Positions 45,459 through 55,433 are shown, numbered from the stretch's first letter. The stretch is 64,000 nucleotides of DNA from Bradyrhizobium manausense (GCF_018131105.1 NZ_JAFCJI010000001.1:930001-994000), one strand, 5' to 3'. Translations and numbers: made by a program. The notes: generated by a model not told the origin, from the letters alone.

Positions 45459-47105
45459 ATGCCGCGAGCGTATATCGGCGTCGATGTAGGGACCACGAGC
45501 ACGCGGGCAGGGGTGTTTGACGAGGCGGGAACGCTGCTTGCGACCGCCAGGCATCCGATCCGGATCTGGCACGAGGCCGGCGATATCGTCGAGCAGTCGT
45601 CCCAAGATATCTGGGAGGCTTGTGTCAAATCGGTGCGGGCGGCGATGGCGGAAGCGGCGATTGCGCCCGATAGCGTCGGCGGCATCGGTTTCGACGCGAC
45701 CTGTTCCCTGGTGGTGCTCGACCGCGAGGGAGAACCGGTCACGGTCAGCGCTTCCGGCGACAAGCAGCGCAACGTCATCGTCTGGATGGATCACCGCGCC
45801 ATCGCGGAGGCTCGTCTCATCAACGAGACGGCCGACGATGTGCTGCGCTATGTCGGCGGCTCGATCTCGCCCGAGATGGAGATGCCGAAGCTCTTGTGGC
45901 TGAAGCGGCATCTGCGCGCGAGCTTTGACGCCGCCGGACATTTTTTCGATCTGGCGGACTATCTGACCTGGCGCGCGACCGCATCGCTGCAGCGCTCGAC
46001 CTGCACGGTTACCTGCAAATGGAATTACCTCGCGCATGACGGCGGCGGCTGGAGTGCGCCGTTCTTCCAGCGTATCGGCCTGTCTGACTTCGTCAGCGAG
46101 AAATACGCGCGCATCGGCACCGAGATTGTCGCGCCCGGCACGCGGCTTGGCGCCGGTCTCACCCGCGCGGCTGCGGCCGATCTCGGACTGCCCGCCGGCA
46201 TTCCGGTCGGTGCCTCCTTGATCGATGCCCATGCCGGCGGAATCGGCGCGATCGGGGGACGGGACGGGTCGGGTGGAACGACCGATGTCACCGATCGCCT
46301 CGCCTACATCATGGGAACGTCGGCGTGCATCATGGCGACGACGAAAGAGCCGTGCTTCGTGCCCGGTGTCTGGGGGCCCTATTATTCAGGCATGGTACCG
46401 GACTTCTGGCTGAACGAGGGTGGCCAGTCGGCCGCGGGCGCGGCGATCGACCATCTTCTCAAGTCGCATCCCGGGCATGCCGAGGCGAACGCGGCGGCGA
46501 AGAGCGATGGCGTCGACCTCATCGAGTTCCTCGAACGCCGCATCATCGCGCGTGCCGGCGACGCCAGCCGCGCGGCGCTGCTCGCCCGTGACGTCCATGT
46601 GCTCCCCGAATTCATTGGCAACCGCTCGCCGTACGCTGACCCCGATACCCGCGCCGTGATCGCGGGCCTCGATCTCGACACTGATGTTGGTTCGATGGAG
46701 CGGCTATTTCTCGCCGGCCTGTGCGGGCTCGCCTATGGGCTCGCCGAGGTAATCGAGGCCTTTGCCGCTCATGGCGTTCATGCAGGCATCATGATCATGG
46801 GTGGCGGCGCCAGCCGCAGTCCCTTGGTGCGGCAGATCATGGCTGACACAACGGGCCTCACGGTCGCGCTGCCACAAACCAAGGAGCCGGTGCTGCTCGG
46901 CGCTGCGATGCTGGGGGCGGTTGCCGGGGGGGCATATGCCTCGATCGGCGAGACCATGGCAAAGATGTCTGCTCTCGGACGCAAGAGCGAGCCGACCGCG
47001 CCTGACATGGCCGCGTTTCACAGCAGGAAGCGTGAGGTTTACAAGCTGCTGCGCGAGGTCGATCGCGGCAGCCGTGCCGCAATGTACGGCATCGCCAAAG
47101 GTTGA
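45459..47105 (+). CDS. FGGY-family pentulose kinase (D-ribulokinase type)
   Basis: A 548-residue sugar kinase with two FGGY domains. The N-terminal phosphate-binding motif is GVDVGTTSTRAGVFD, and the C-terminal ATP-side motif includes MIMGGGASRSPLVRQIMAD. NRSPYADPDTRAVIAGLDLD and IMGTSACIM are typical of the pentulose-kinase branch that includes ribulokinases and the FGGY protein itself. It lies 38 nt after the SDR gene and 6 nt before the PfkB gene. It likely phosphorylates the ketose formed by the dehydrogenase. Confidence 0.88.
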   Translation: MPRAYIGVDVGTTSTRAGVFDEAGTLLATARHPIRIWHEAGDIVEQSSQDIWEACVKSVRAAMAEAAIAPDSVGGIGFDATCSLVVLDREGEPVTVSASGDKQRNVIVWMDHRAIAEARLINETADDVLRYVGGSISPEMEMPKLLWLKRHLRASFDAAGHFFDLADYLTWRATASLQRSTCTVTCKWNYLAHDGGGWSAPFFQRIGLSDFVSEKYARIGTEIVAPGTRLGAGLTRAAAADLGLPAGIPVGASLIDAHAGGIGAIGGRDGSGGTTDVTDRLAYIMGTSACIMATTKEPCFVPGVWGPYYSGMVPDFWLNEGGQSAAGAAIDHLLKSHPGHAEANAAAKSDGVDLIEFLERRIIARAGDASRAALLARDVHVLPEFIGNRSPYADPDTRAVIAGLDLDTDVGSMERLFLAGLCGLAYGLAEVIEAFAAHGVHAGIMIMGGGASRSPLVRQIMADTTGLTVALPQTKEPVLLGAAMLGAVAGGAYASIGETMAKMSALGRKSEPTAPDMAAFHSRKREVYKLLREVDRGSRAAMYGIAKG

Positions 47106-47111
47106 CGGATC

Positions 47112-48047
47112 ATGCTGATTTCCTGCGGCGACGCGCTGATCGATTTCGTGCCGACGAAAAACGCGGAAGGACGCGAGGCGGTGATGCCGGCGGTTGGCGG
47201 CTCCTGCCTCAACGTCGCGATCGGCATCGCCCGGCTCGGCGCGCCGACCGGTTTTGTCGGCGGCATCTCGAACGACCTGTTCGGGCGCATGATCGCGGAC
47301 CATGCCGCCGCATCAAACGTCGAGCTGGGTCTTGCCACCCGCAGCGATCACCAGACCACGCTCGCCTTCGTCCGCATCGTCGCGGGCGAGTCGCATTACG
47401 CCTTCTATGACGCCGAGACCGCGACGCGAAATTGGACGTTTCGGCGTGGGAGCATTCCCTTCAACGCGGTCGACGCTGTTCATGTCGGCTCGACCACGCT
47501 GGTTAACGACCAGGGCGCTGCAGAGACGAAGGCCCTGATTGCGGATGCGCGGGTGACGTCGATGATCTCGTTCGATCCGAATTGCCGCCCCAATCTGGTC
47601 GCGGACAAGCCGGCCTATCTCGCTCGCATGGCCGAGTTCGCCGCCAGCGCAGATCTTATCAAGATGTCGGATGTCGACTTCGCCTATCTCTTCGGGGAGG
47701 AGCCGTATGAGCAACGCGCAAGCGCGCTGCTGGGGCAGGGGGCCAGCCTCGTCGTCATCACCCGCGGCAACCACGGCGCCATCGCCTGGCATGCAAAGGC
47801 AGGCCAGATCGAGGTCGAGGCGCCGAAGATTGAGGTCGCCGACACCATTGGCGCCGGCGACAGCTTTCAGGCCGCATTGCTGTTTGCTCTGTACAAGCAG
47901 GGCCGTCTTGACCGACAGCAATTGAAGGACACCGGCACTGAGGAACTCCGCCGCGCGCTGTCCTTTGCCGCCAATTGCGCCGGCCTGACCTGCACCCGGC
48001 CTGGAGCCGATCCCCCCTGGAGCCGCGAGATCAGCTGGAGTTGGTAA
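47112..48047 (+). CDS. PfkB-family carbohydrate kinase (fructokinase-like)
   Basis: A 311-residue ribokinase-family enzyme. The N-terminal signature region is GGSCLNVAIGIARLGAPTGF; the C-terminal signature with catalytic Asp and anion hole is DTIGAGDSFQAALLFALYKQ. It begins MLISCGDALIDFVP, common in fructokinases. It ends the polyol operon, 6 nt after the FGGY kinase. Together the two kinases suggest that the pathway handles both pentulose and fructose. Confidence 0.88.
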   Translation: MLISCGDALIDFVPTKNAEGREAVMPAVGGSCLNVAIGIARLGAPTGFVGGISNDLFGRMIADHAAASNVELGLATRSDHQTTLAFVRIVAGESHYAFYDAETATRNWTFRRGSIPFNAVDAVHVGSTTLVNDQGAAETKALIADARVTSMISFDPNCRPNLVADKPAYLARMAEFAASADLIKMSDVDFAYLFGEEPYEQRASALLGQGASLVVITRGNHGAIAWHAKAGQIEVEAPKIEVADTIGAGDSFQAALLFALYKQGRLDRQQLKDTGTEELRRALSFAANCAGLTCTRPGADPPWSREISWSW

Positions 48048-48159
48048 GCCGCCTCACGGCCTCGGGATGTTCCCAACGGACTGCCGCCATGCGCCAGCCG
48101 AAATGGACAGGTGAGGTGCCCGCTGGCAAGGTCCGCGCGTCCCGACGTGAGCCTGTCCT

Positions 48160-49581
48160 ATGACCAACGATCTCTGCTTCCTCTCCGCCACCGAACTGCG
48201 TGAACGCATTGCCAGCAAGAGGGTCTCGCCCGTCGAGATCACCAGCGCCGTGCTCGCGCGCGCTGAGGCGCTTCAGCCCAAGCTGAACTGCTTCATCACC
48301 CTCTGTGGCGAAGAGGCAATGGCAGCGGCACGCGAAGCCGAGCGCAAGGTCATGGCGGGCGAGCCGCTCGGCCTGCTGCATGGACTCCCTGTTACGGTCA
48401 AGGACATCGTCAACACCAAGGGTGTGAAGACAACATTTGGCGCCGTTCCCTACAAGGACAATGTGCCGACGGAGGATGCCGTCGCTGTCGCAAAGCTACG
48501 CGCCGAAGGCGCGATCCTGATCGGCAAGACCACAACGCCGGAGTTTGGCAGCAAATGTCTGACTGACTCGCCACTGTTCGGTCGCACCCGCAATGCCTGG
48601 AGTGCGGAGCGCTCATCCGGCGGCTCGAGCGGCGGCGCAGCGGTGGCGGTGGCGAGCGGCATCGGGCCGCTGGCGATCGCGACCGATGGCGGCGGTTCGA
48701 CACGGATTCCGGCCGCCTGTAACGGCGTCGTTGGCTTGAAGCAAAGCAACGGCGTGATCGCGCACAGCCAGGCGCTGGATGCGTTCGGCAACCAGACCTA
48801 TGTCACGCCGACCACGCGCACCGTCGCCGACACCGCCTTGATGATGCAGGCGATGGCCGGCGAGGACGCCTGCGATCCCTGGTCGATCGGCGTGCCCATG
48901 CCTGATTTCATCGGCACCGCCGCTCCGCGCGGCGACCTGCGTGGGCAAAAAATCCTGTTCTGCGAGTCCCCTCCAGGACGTCCCGTATCATCGGATGTTG
49001 CCGCCGCCTTCAGGGCGAGCCTCGATCGGCTTGCGAGCCTGGGCGCAGAGCTGGAAGAATTCTCTGGCGAGGGCTACGACGTCGAGCCGATCTGGCGTGC
49101 CATCAACCACACCGTGTGGCGTTCGCGCTTCTCAAAGCTGGTTGCTGAGCATGGCGACGTCCTCAGCGAGGCCTTCGTCAAACAGATCGCGCTGGCAACC
49201 CATGTCAGCGGCGTTGACTATCAGGAGGCGATGTTCGCGCGCACGGCGTTGTTCCGTCACGTGCAATCCCTGCTTGCGGGCGGGCATCTTCTGGCGATGC
49301 CGACCATCACCCGCACCGCGCTGCCGATCGACCAGGATTTGTTCGGCAAGATCGAGATCGACGGCCAGCATTTTGACAGCGTTCGGCCGCACTGGTTCCC
49401 TTGGACGATGCCGTTCAACATGACCGGCCACCCCGCCGTCAGTCTGCCCTGCGGTTTTGGTCGCGACGGCCTGCCGATCGGGCTCCAGCTCGTCGGCCGC
49501 TTCCGAGCCGATGCAGAATTGCTACGCGTCAGCGCGCTGTTTGAGGCCTCGTCCGACCTCCTGTCCCGCCGCCCGGCTTAA
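48160..49581 (+). CDS. Amidase (amidase-signature family)
   Basis: A 473-residue hydrolase of C-N amide bonds. The Ser-cisSer-Lys triad is intact: Lys81 (VTVKDIV), Ser156 (RSSGGSSGGAAV) and Ser180 (TDGGGSTRIPAACNG). There is no signal peptide, so it acts in the cytoplasm. It stands 86 nt before a five-gene peptide-type ABC importer on the same strand, which suggests that the imported compound is its substrate. The substrate range of the family (amides, nitrile products, peptides, carbamates) is too broad to choose. Confidence 0.9.
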   Translation: MTNDLCFLSATELRERIASKRVSPVEITSAVLARAEALQPKLNCFITLCGEEAMAAAREAERKVMAGEPLGLLHGLPVTVKDIVNTKGVKTTFGAVPYKDNVPTEDAVAVAKLRAEGAILIGKTTTPEFGSKCLTDSPLFGRTRNAWSAERSSGGSSGGAAVAVASGIGPLAIATDGGGSTRIPAACNGVVGLKQSNGVIAHSQALDAFGNQTYVTPTTRTVADTALMMQAMAGEDACDPWSIGVPMPDFIGTAAPRGDLRGQKILFCESPPGRPVSSDVAAAFRASLDRLASLGAELEEFSGEGYDVEPIWRAINHTVWRSRFSKLVAEHGDVLSEAFVKQIALATHVSGVDYQEAMFARTALFRHVQSLLAGGHLLAMPTITRTALPIDQDLFGKIEIDGQHFDSVRPHWFPWTMPFNMTGHPAVSLPCGFGRDGLPIGLQLVGRFRADAELLRVSALFEASSDLLSRRPA

Positions 49582-49667
49582 GGGGTTGACGATGGGCCGC
49601 AAGGGGCTTGCGTCCGGCGTCCGGACATGTTGATCGTGCCGCTGATGAGCCCTGAAGCCGACCGCGC

Positions 49668-50618
49668 ATGAGCGTATTTGTCCTCCGACGTGTCCTGACA
49701 TTGCTGGCGACGCTGGTCGGCGCATCCGTGATCATTTTCCTGGTGCTGGACGCGCTGCCGGGCAATGCCGCGCAGACGTTGATGGGCGCCGATGCGTCGG
49801 CCGACGCGGTGCGCGCGCTCACCGTCAAGCTCGGGCTCGACCAGCCGCTGGCGGTCCGCTATTTGTTATGGATCAAGGGCCTGTTCGTCGGCGATCTCGG
49901 CAATTCCTATGTCTACGGCAGCCCGGTCGCGAGCCTGATCGCGGAGCGGCTGGTGCTGACGATTCCGCTCGCGATCATGTCGATGCTGATCACGGTGGTA
50001 CTGGCCCTCTCGGCCGGCATCTACACCGCCGCCAACCACAACAAGCTCGGCGATGTCGGCGTGATGTCGCTGACGCAGATCGGCATCGCACTACCGAACT
50101 TTTGGTTTGCCATTCTCCTGGTGCTGCTGTTCGCCGTGCGGCTGCAATGGCTGTCCGCGGGCGGCTTTGCCGGCTGGGATGACGGTGCCTGGCTTGGGAT
50201 CAAATCATTGCTGCTGCCGTCAGTCTCGCTGGCCGTGGTGCAGGCGGCGATTCTCGCCCGTGTTACCCGCTCGGCCGTGCTCGAAGTGTTGCGCGAAGAT
50301 TTCGTCCGCACCGCGCGCGCGAAGGGGCTCGGAAAGCGCGAGGTGCTGTGGAGCCACGTGTTACGCAACGCCATGATTCCCGTGATGACGGTGATGGGCC
50401 TGCAATTCGCCAATCTGCTCGCCGGCACCATCGTGATCGAGAACGTTTTCTATCTGCCGGGCCTCGGCAGGTTGATCTTCCAGTCGATCGCTAACCGCGA
50501 CCTGATCGTTGTGCGCAATTGCGTGATGCTGCTGGCGGCCATGGTCGTGATCGTCAATTTCGTGGTCGACGTGCTTTATGCCTTCATCGATCCCCGCATC
50601 AAGGTGCACGACCTGTGA
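49668..50618 (+). CDS. Dipeptide/oligopeptide-type ABC permease (DppB-like)
   Basis: A 316-residue inner-membrane permease of the peptide/nickel family with six transmembrane segments. The N-terminal segment (VFVLRRVLTLLATLVGASVI) and the EAA-type loop ARAKGLGKREVLWSHVLRNA are characteristic. It overlaps the second permease gene by 4 nt (GTGA). It is the first component of a five-gene importer running permease, permease, ATPase, ATPase, binding protein. Confidence 0.92.
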   Translation: MSVFVLRRVLTLLATLVGASVIIFLVLDALPGNAAQTLMGADASADAVRALTVKLGLDQPLAVRYLLWIKGLFVGDLGNSYVYGSPVASLIAERLVLTIPLAIMSMLITVVLALSAGIYTAANHNKLGDVGVMSLTQIGIALPNFWFAILLVLLFAVRLQWLSAGGFAGWDDGAWLGIKSLLLPSVSLAVVQAAILARVTRSAVLEVLREDFVRTARAKGLGKREVLWSHVLRNAMIPVMTVMGLQFANLLAGTIVIENVFYLPGLGRLIFQSIANRDLIVVRNCVMLLAAMVVIVNFVVDVLYAFIDPRIKVHDL

Positions 50619-51508
50619 GCGCGCAGCTTTCCACGCCGGTCGACGCACCGGTCGCAACGCGGCCCTTGTCGGCCCGGACCTTCTGGGGCCGTGCGCTGCG
50701 CCATCGCAGCTTCGTAGTGGGCGGCGTGCTCAGCCTGCTGGTGGTCGCTTCGGCGCTGCTCTCGCTGGTGTGGACGCCGTGGTCGCCCTACGAGATCGAT
50801 ATCGCCTCGAAACTGCGGCCGCCGTCGGCGGCGCACTGGCTCGGCACCGATACCTTTGGCCGTGACATCGTCTCGCTGCTGCTCGCGGGCGCGCGCTCGA
50901 CCATTCTGGTCGGCATCATCGCCGTCAGCATCGGTCTCACCTTCGGCGTCTGCCTCGGCCTGATCGCGTCGGCCAAGCGCGGCTGGACCGAAGAGATCAT
51001 CATGCGCTTCTCCGATTTCACCTTCGCCTTTCCGGCCGTACTGTCGGCGATCATGCTTGCAGCGGTCGCAGGGCCAGGCATGGTGACCTCAATCATCGCG
51101 ATCGGCATTTTCCAGATCCCGACCCTGACCCGGCTGACGCGCGGTTCGGCCAATGCGATCTGGGCGCGCGAATTCGTGCTGGCGGCGCGCGCCTCGGGGA
51201 AGGGCGCCTTCCGCATCACCATCGAGCACGTGCTGCCGAACGTCCTGTCGATCCTGATCGTGCAGGCAACGATCCAGTTCGCGCTCGCGATTCTGGCCGA
51301 AGCCGCGTTGTCCTATCTCGGCCTCGGCACGCAGCCGCCACAGCCGTCCTGGGGCCGCATGCTGAACGATGCACAGACCATGCTGTTCCAGTCGCCGATG
51401 CTCGCGGTCTATCCAGGAGCCGCGATCGCGATCGCCGTGCTCGGTCTCAATCTGCTCGGCGACGGATTGCGGGATTTGCTCGATCCCCGACTGGCGCGGG
51501 AGCGGTGA
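50615..51508 (+). CDS. Dipeptide/oligopeptide-type ABC permease (DppC-like)
   Basis: A 297-residue partner permease. The GTG at 50615 overlaps the preceding stop and gives a protein starting with a soluble tail (SAQLSTPVDAPVATRPLSAR) before the first membrane segment. The region HWLGTDTFGRDIVSLLLAGA and the EAA loop AARASGKGAFRITIEHVLPN are diagnostic of DppC/OppC. The stop overlaps or abuts the ATPase gene. Confidence 0.92.
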   Translation: MSAQLSTPVDAPVATRPLSARTFWGRALRHRSFVVGGVLSLLVVASALLSLVWTPWSPYEIDIASKLRPPSAAHWLGTDTFGRDIVSLLLAGARSTILVGIIAVSIGLTFGVCLGLIASAKRGWTEEIIMRFSDFTFAFPAVLSAIMLAAVAGPGMVTSIIAIGIFQIPTLTRLTRGSANAIWAREFVLAARASGKGAFRITIEHVLPNVLSILIVQATIQFALAILAEAALSYLGLGTQPPQPSWGRMLNDAQTMLFQSPMLAVYPGAAIAIAVLGLNLLGDGLRDLLDPRLARER

Positions 51509-51510
51509 CG

Positions 51511-52518
51511 ATGGCTGATCCCGCAACCCTGATCGAGGTCGACAATCTCGGCGTCCGCCTCAACACCAGCCGTGGGCCGGCACAGGCCGTGCGCGGTGTC
51601 AGCTTTGCGTTGAAGCGTGGCGAGACGCTCGGGCTCGTTGGTGAATCCGGCTGCGGCAAGTCGGTCACGGCTCTGTCGCTGATGGGGCTGTTGCCGGACA
51701 GCGCGGTCGTCACCGGCAGCATCAAGCTTGATGGCAACGAGCTCGCGCGGCTGCCGGATGCCGATTACTGCAAGCTGCGCGGCAACCGCATCAGCATGAT
51801 CTTCCAGGAGCCGATGACGGCGCTCAACCCGATGCACACGATCGGCCATCAGGTCGCCGAGCCGTTGCGGCGTCACAAGAAATATTCCGCCACGCAGGCG
51901 CGCAAGGAGGCGATCGCCTTGCTCGACCGTGTCGGGCTGCCCGATCCGGCCAAACGCATCGACGCCTATCCGCATCAATTCTCCGGCGGCCAGCGCCAGC
52001 GCGTCACCATCGCTATGGCTCTGGCTTGCGAGCCCGATCTGTTGATTGCGGATGAGCCGACCACGGCACTCGACGTCACCATCCAGGGCCAGATCCTCGA
52101 CCTCATTGCCGATCTCGTCGAGGAGCGCGGGATGTCGATGATCCTGATCTCGCATGATCTCGGTGTCATCGCCGAGAACGTGCAGCGCATGATGGTGATG
52201 TATGGCGGCACGGTGGTCGAGAGTGGACCGACCGACCAGGTCTTCCGCCGTATGGGACATCCCTACACGCAGGGCCTGTTTCGCGCCCGTCCGCGGCTCG
52301 GTGCGCGCAAGGGGACGCGGCTGACGACGATCTCGGGCACCGTGCCGGAGCTCGCCGATCTGCCTGTGGGGTGCGCGTTCGGCGATCGCTGTCCGCTGGT
52401 CCTGGACAAATGCCGCGCGGCACTGCCGCCGATGGTCGAGGTCGGCCCGGGTCATGTCGTGCGTTGCGTGCGCACCGATGTCTCGATGGCCGCGAATGTC
52501 GGGGCGCTGTCCGCATGA
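51511..52518 (+). CDS. Peptide-type ABC ATPase (DppD-like)
   Basis: A 335-residue ATPase. Walker A is GESGCGKSVT, signature [19 protein letters not shown], Walker B LLIADEPTTALDV. The C-terminal oligopeptide/dipeptide cysteine motif is present (CAFGDRCPLVLDKCRAALPP with a later Cys), which binds an iron-sulfur cluster in some relatives. The ATG at 51511 is chosen; a GTG at 51505 overlapping the previous stop is possible. It overlaps the second ATPase gene by ATGA. Confidence 0.91.
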   Translation: MADPATLIEVDNLGVRLNTSRGPAQAVRGVSFALKRGETLGLVGESGCGKSVTALSLMGLLPDSAVVTGSIKLDGNELARLPDADYCKLRGNRISMIFQEPMTALNPMHTIGHQVAEPLRRHKKYSATQARKEAIALLDRVGLPDPAKRIDAYPHQFSGGQRQRVTIAMALACEPDLLIADEPTTALDVTIQGQILDLIADLVEERGMSMILISHDLGVIAENVQRMMVMYGGTVVESGPTDQVFRRMGHPYTQGLFRARPRLGARKGTRLTTISGTVPELADLPVGCAFGDRCPLVLDKCRAALPPMVEVGPGHVVRCVRTDVSMAANVGALSA

Positions 52519-53519
52519 GCACGGCACCTCTTCTCGACGTCAAGGATCTCGAACAGCGCTATACGCTGCCGCGCGAAAGCCTGTTTCGTCCGCCCGGCCA
52601 GGTGCGCGCGCTGAACGGTGTCAGCGTGCAGGTCCGGGCGGGCAAGAGTCTCGGCATCGTCGGCGAATCCGGCTCGGGCAAGTCGACCTTCGCGCGGGTG
52701 GTGATGGCGCTGGAGCGACCGACCGCGGGCGAGGTCACGCTGCTTGGCCGCGACCTCAACCGCATCCCTCCCGATGAATTGCGCCGCGCGCGTCGCGATT
52801 TCCAGATGGTGTTCCAGGATCCCTACGGATCGCTCGACCCGCGCCAGACCATCGCGCGCATCGTCGCCGAGCCGCTCACCGTGCTTGACGATGCCGATCG
52901 CGCCACGTTCAGCGCCCTCGTCGCCGCGGTGCTGAAGCAGGTCGGCCTGCGCGAAGCGGACATGGACAAATATCCGCACGAATTTTCTGGCGGGCAGCGC
53001 CAGCGCATCGCCATTGCGCGTGCGCTGATTACGCAACCAAAGCTGATCGTGGCGGACGAGCCCGTCTCCGCGCTCGACGTCTCCGTCCAGGCTCAGGTCC
53101 TGAATTTGATGCAGGACCTCCAGGAGCAATTCGGCCTCAGCTACATCCTGATCAGCCACGACCTCGCGGTGGTCGACTATCTCTGCGACGAGGTCGCGGT
53201 GATGTATCTCGGCCGGGTCGTCGAGCAGGGGCGGCCGGAGGATCTGTTCGAGCGCTGCGCCCATCCCTATACGCGGGCGCTGCTCGATGCCGTGCCGCGC
53301 GCACGGGCCGGCGGCGGCCGGCGGCGGCGCGGGGCCCAGGCGATCGCCTCGCAATCGGCCGCCGCGACCGGATGTCCTTACGTGGCGCGCTGCCCGCTCG
53401 CCGACCAGCATTGCCGCGAGGTTCCGCCCTTGCTACGCAGGGTGGGCGAGGAACATCTCGCCGCCTGCCACAAGGCGGAGGCCGTGATGGCATTGCCGCG
53501 GGCGGCCATGGAAGGTTAA
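52515..53519 (+). CDS. Peptide-type ABC ATPase (DppF-like)
   Basis: A 334-residue second ATPase. Walker A is GESGSGKST, the signature FSGGQRQRIAIARALITQP, Walker B LIVADEPVSALDVSVQAQVL. The C-terminal cysteine motif is CPYVARCPLADQHC. An arginine/glycine-rich linker (RAGGGRRRRGAQ) precedes it. The ATG at 52515 overlaps the preceding stop; a longer open frame upstream is a shadow. The binding-protein gene follows after 58 nt. Confidence 0.91.
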   Translation: MSTAPLLDVKDLEQRYTLPRESLFRPPGQVRALNGVSVQVRAGKSLGIVGESGSGKSTFARVVMALERPTAGEVTLLGRDLNRIPPDELRRARRDFQMVFQDPYGSLDPRQTIARIVAEPLTVLDDADRATFSALVAAVLKQVGLREADMDKYPHEFSGGQRQRIAIARALITQPKLIVADEPVSALDVSVQAQVLNLMQDLQEQFGLSYILISHDLAVVDYLCDEVAVMYLGRVVEQGRPEDLFERCAHPYTRALLDAVPRARAGGGRRRRGAQAIASQSAAATGCPYVARCPLADQHCREVPPLLRRVGEEHLAACHKAEAVMALPRAAMEG

Positions 53520-53577
53520 GGTCGGCTACGGAATTCGCGTAGCCTCAAGAACGTAGAAGAAGGCCGGGGAGACAGGC

Positions 53578-55071
53578 ATGTTGAAGAAGCTAACAATCGT
53601 CGCTTTTGCCGCAGCATTGGCCGCGGCGCCGCTACCGGTGCTGGCGCAGAGCAAGAAGGACAGCGTCGTCATGGGTATGACGCTGGAGCCGCCGGGGCTC
53701 GATCCCACCAACGCAGCCGCTGCCGCGATCGCCGAGGTTACGCTCTACAACATCTATGAGACCCTGACCAAGATCAACGAGGACGGCTCGGTCGCACCGC
53801 TGCTCGCCGAGAGCTGGACCGCGTCCCCCGATCTCAAGACCTATACGTTCAAGCTGCACAAGGGCGTCAAATTCCAGAATGGCGAGGCCTTCAATTCCGC
53901 CGCCGTGAAATTCTCGTTCGAACGCAACGCGGCCGCGAACAGCACCAACAAGGACAAGAGCCTGTTCCAGGCCTTCGAGAAGATCGACGCGCCCGACGCC
54001 GACACGATCGTGCTCACGCTGAAATATCCCGAGCCGAACCTGCCGTTCCTGCTCGGCCAGGCGAGCGGCTCGATCGTCGAGCCGAAGAGCGCGGCGACCA
54101 ATGTCACGCAGCCGGTCGGCACCGGGCCGTATCAGCTCGGCGCCTGGGTCAAGGGCTCCTCGCTGACGCTGAACAAATGGGCCGACTATCGCAACGCCTC
54201 CGCGATCAAGCTGTCCAAGGTGACGATCCGCTTCATCGGCGATCCCGCCGCGCAGATCGCGGCGCTGCTGTCCGGTGACGTCGACGCGTTCCCGCGCGTC
54301 ACCACCCGCGGCGTCGCGCAGTTCAAGAGCGATCCGCGCTTCACCGTGCTGGTCGGCGGCTCCAAGGCCAAGACCATCGTCGCCATCAACGAAAAGAAGA
54401 AGCCGCTCGACGACGTCAGGGTGCGCCGCGCGATCCTCGCCGCCATCGACCGCAAGGCGATGATCGAAGGCGCGGTCGAAGGCTTCGGCACGCCGATCGG
54501 CAGCTTCTATACACCGGGATCGCTCGGCTATGTCGACACCACCGCCATCAACCCCTACGATCCCGAGAAGGCGAAGAAGCTGCTGGCCGAGGCCGGCGTC
54601 ACCACGCCGCTCGAGCTCAGCCTGAAGCTGCCGCCGCCGCCTTACGCGCGGCAGGGCGGCGAGATTCTGGCAGCCCAGCTCGCCAAGGTCGGGATCAACG
54701 CCAAGATCGAGAACGTCGAGTGGGCGCAGTGGCTGTCGCAGGCGTTCGCGCCCAACGGCCCGCACAACTACGACCTGACCATCGTCTCCCACGTCGAGCC
54801 GTTCGATCTCGTCAAGCTGACCGAGCCGGACTTCTATCTCGGCTACAACAGCGAGGCGTTCAACGCACTCTACAAGCAGATCGTGTCGACGCCCGATGAG
54901 GCCGGCCGCGCAAAACTGCTCGGCGATGCCCAGAAGATGCTCGCGACCGATGCGGTGGCCGGCTTCCTGTTCCAGCCGCAATGGCCGACGGTCATCAACA
55001 AGAAGCTGAAGGGCGTCTGGAAGGAAGTCCCGCAATTCGAGAACGACTTCTCGGCCTGGTCCTGGGAGTAG
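53578..55071 (+). CDS. Peptide-type ABC substrate-binding protein (family 5)
   Basis: A 497-residue periplasmic binding protein with signal peptide MLKKLTIVAFAAALAAAPLP (cleavage after VLA-QS). Family-5 features are GMTLEPPGLDPTNAAAAAIA, TYTFKLHKGVKFQNGEAFNS and LNKWADYRNASAIKLSKVTI. It is the last gene of the importer, not the first, unlike the three sugar systems. Ligand type cannot be told; the upstream amidase hints at an amide or small peptide. A terminator follows at 55107. Confidence 0.9.
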   Translation: MLKKLTIVAFAAALAAAPLPVLAQSKKDSVVMGMTLEPPGLDPTNAAAAAIAEVTLYNIYETLTKINEDGSVAPLLAESWTASPDLKTYTFKLHKGVKFQNGEAFNSAAVKFSFERNAAANSTNKDKSLFQAFEKIDAPDADTIVLTLKYPEPNLPFLLGQASGSIVEPKSAATNVTQPVGTGPYQLGAWVKGSSLTLNKWADYRNASAIKLSKVTIRFIGDPAAQIAALLSGDVDAFPRVTTRGVAQFKSDPRFTVLVGGSKAKTIVAINEKKKPLDDVRVRRAILAAIDRKAMIEGAVEGFGTPIGSFYTPGSLGYVDTTAINPYDPEKAKKLLAEAGVTTPLELSLKLPPPPYARQGGEILAAQLAKVGINAKIENVEWAQWLSQAFAPNGPHNYDLTIVSHVEPFDLVKLTEPDFYLGYNSEAFNALYKQIVSTPDEAGRAKLLGDAQKMLATDAVAGFLFQPQWPTVINKKLKGVWKEVPQFENDFSAWSWE

Positions 55072-55106
55072 ATCCGCTCACCTGGTCGATCCGGCGTCGC
55101 AATTTT

Positions 55107-55130
55107 GGCCTCTCCCCTTCGGGAGAGGCC
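55107..55130 (+). terminator. Terminator hairpin after the peptide-type importer
   Basis: GGCCTCTCCC, loop CTTC and GGGAGAGGCC form a 10-bp stem followed by ATTTTG, 35 nt after the stop. It is a good Rho-independent candidate and also belongs to the CTCTCCC/GGGAGAG hairpin type seen at 5956 and 35371. Confidence 0.7.
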
Positions 55131-55433
55131 ATTTTGCTTGCCGGCATCGAATCAAAATCTGAAAACAACCCCATGCACCGTAGCCGGGCTCAGTCATTTC
55201 AACGACTTGTACGATCGGCCCGGTCGATTTCGAAAATCAGAAATTCCGATTGACCCGTCGGGCAAAACACTGGCATGATGACATCATCGAAGAAGGCCGC
55301 GGCCGCTTTCGCCTGAGGGCGCTCCCTCGATTGATTCCCCGATGTTGAACGATTGGAACCCTCGTGCGTTAGCCCGGCGTGGGAAGGCCGCATGCCGTGC
55401 GATCCGGCGTGAAGGGCAGACGGAGTTCGGTCA
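55131..55433. other. Intergenic region with no recognised feature
   Basis: About 300 bases between the terminator and the CorA-like gene. I see no convincing ORF, tRNA or repeat. The stretch 55140-55260 is relatively AT-rich and may hold the promoter of the downstream gene, but no clear -35/-10 pair stands out. Confidence 0.5.
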
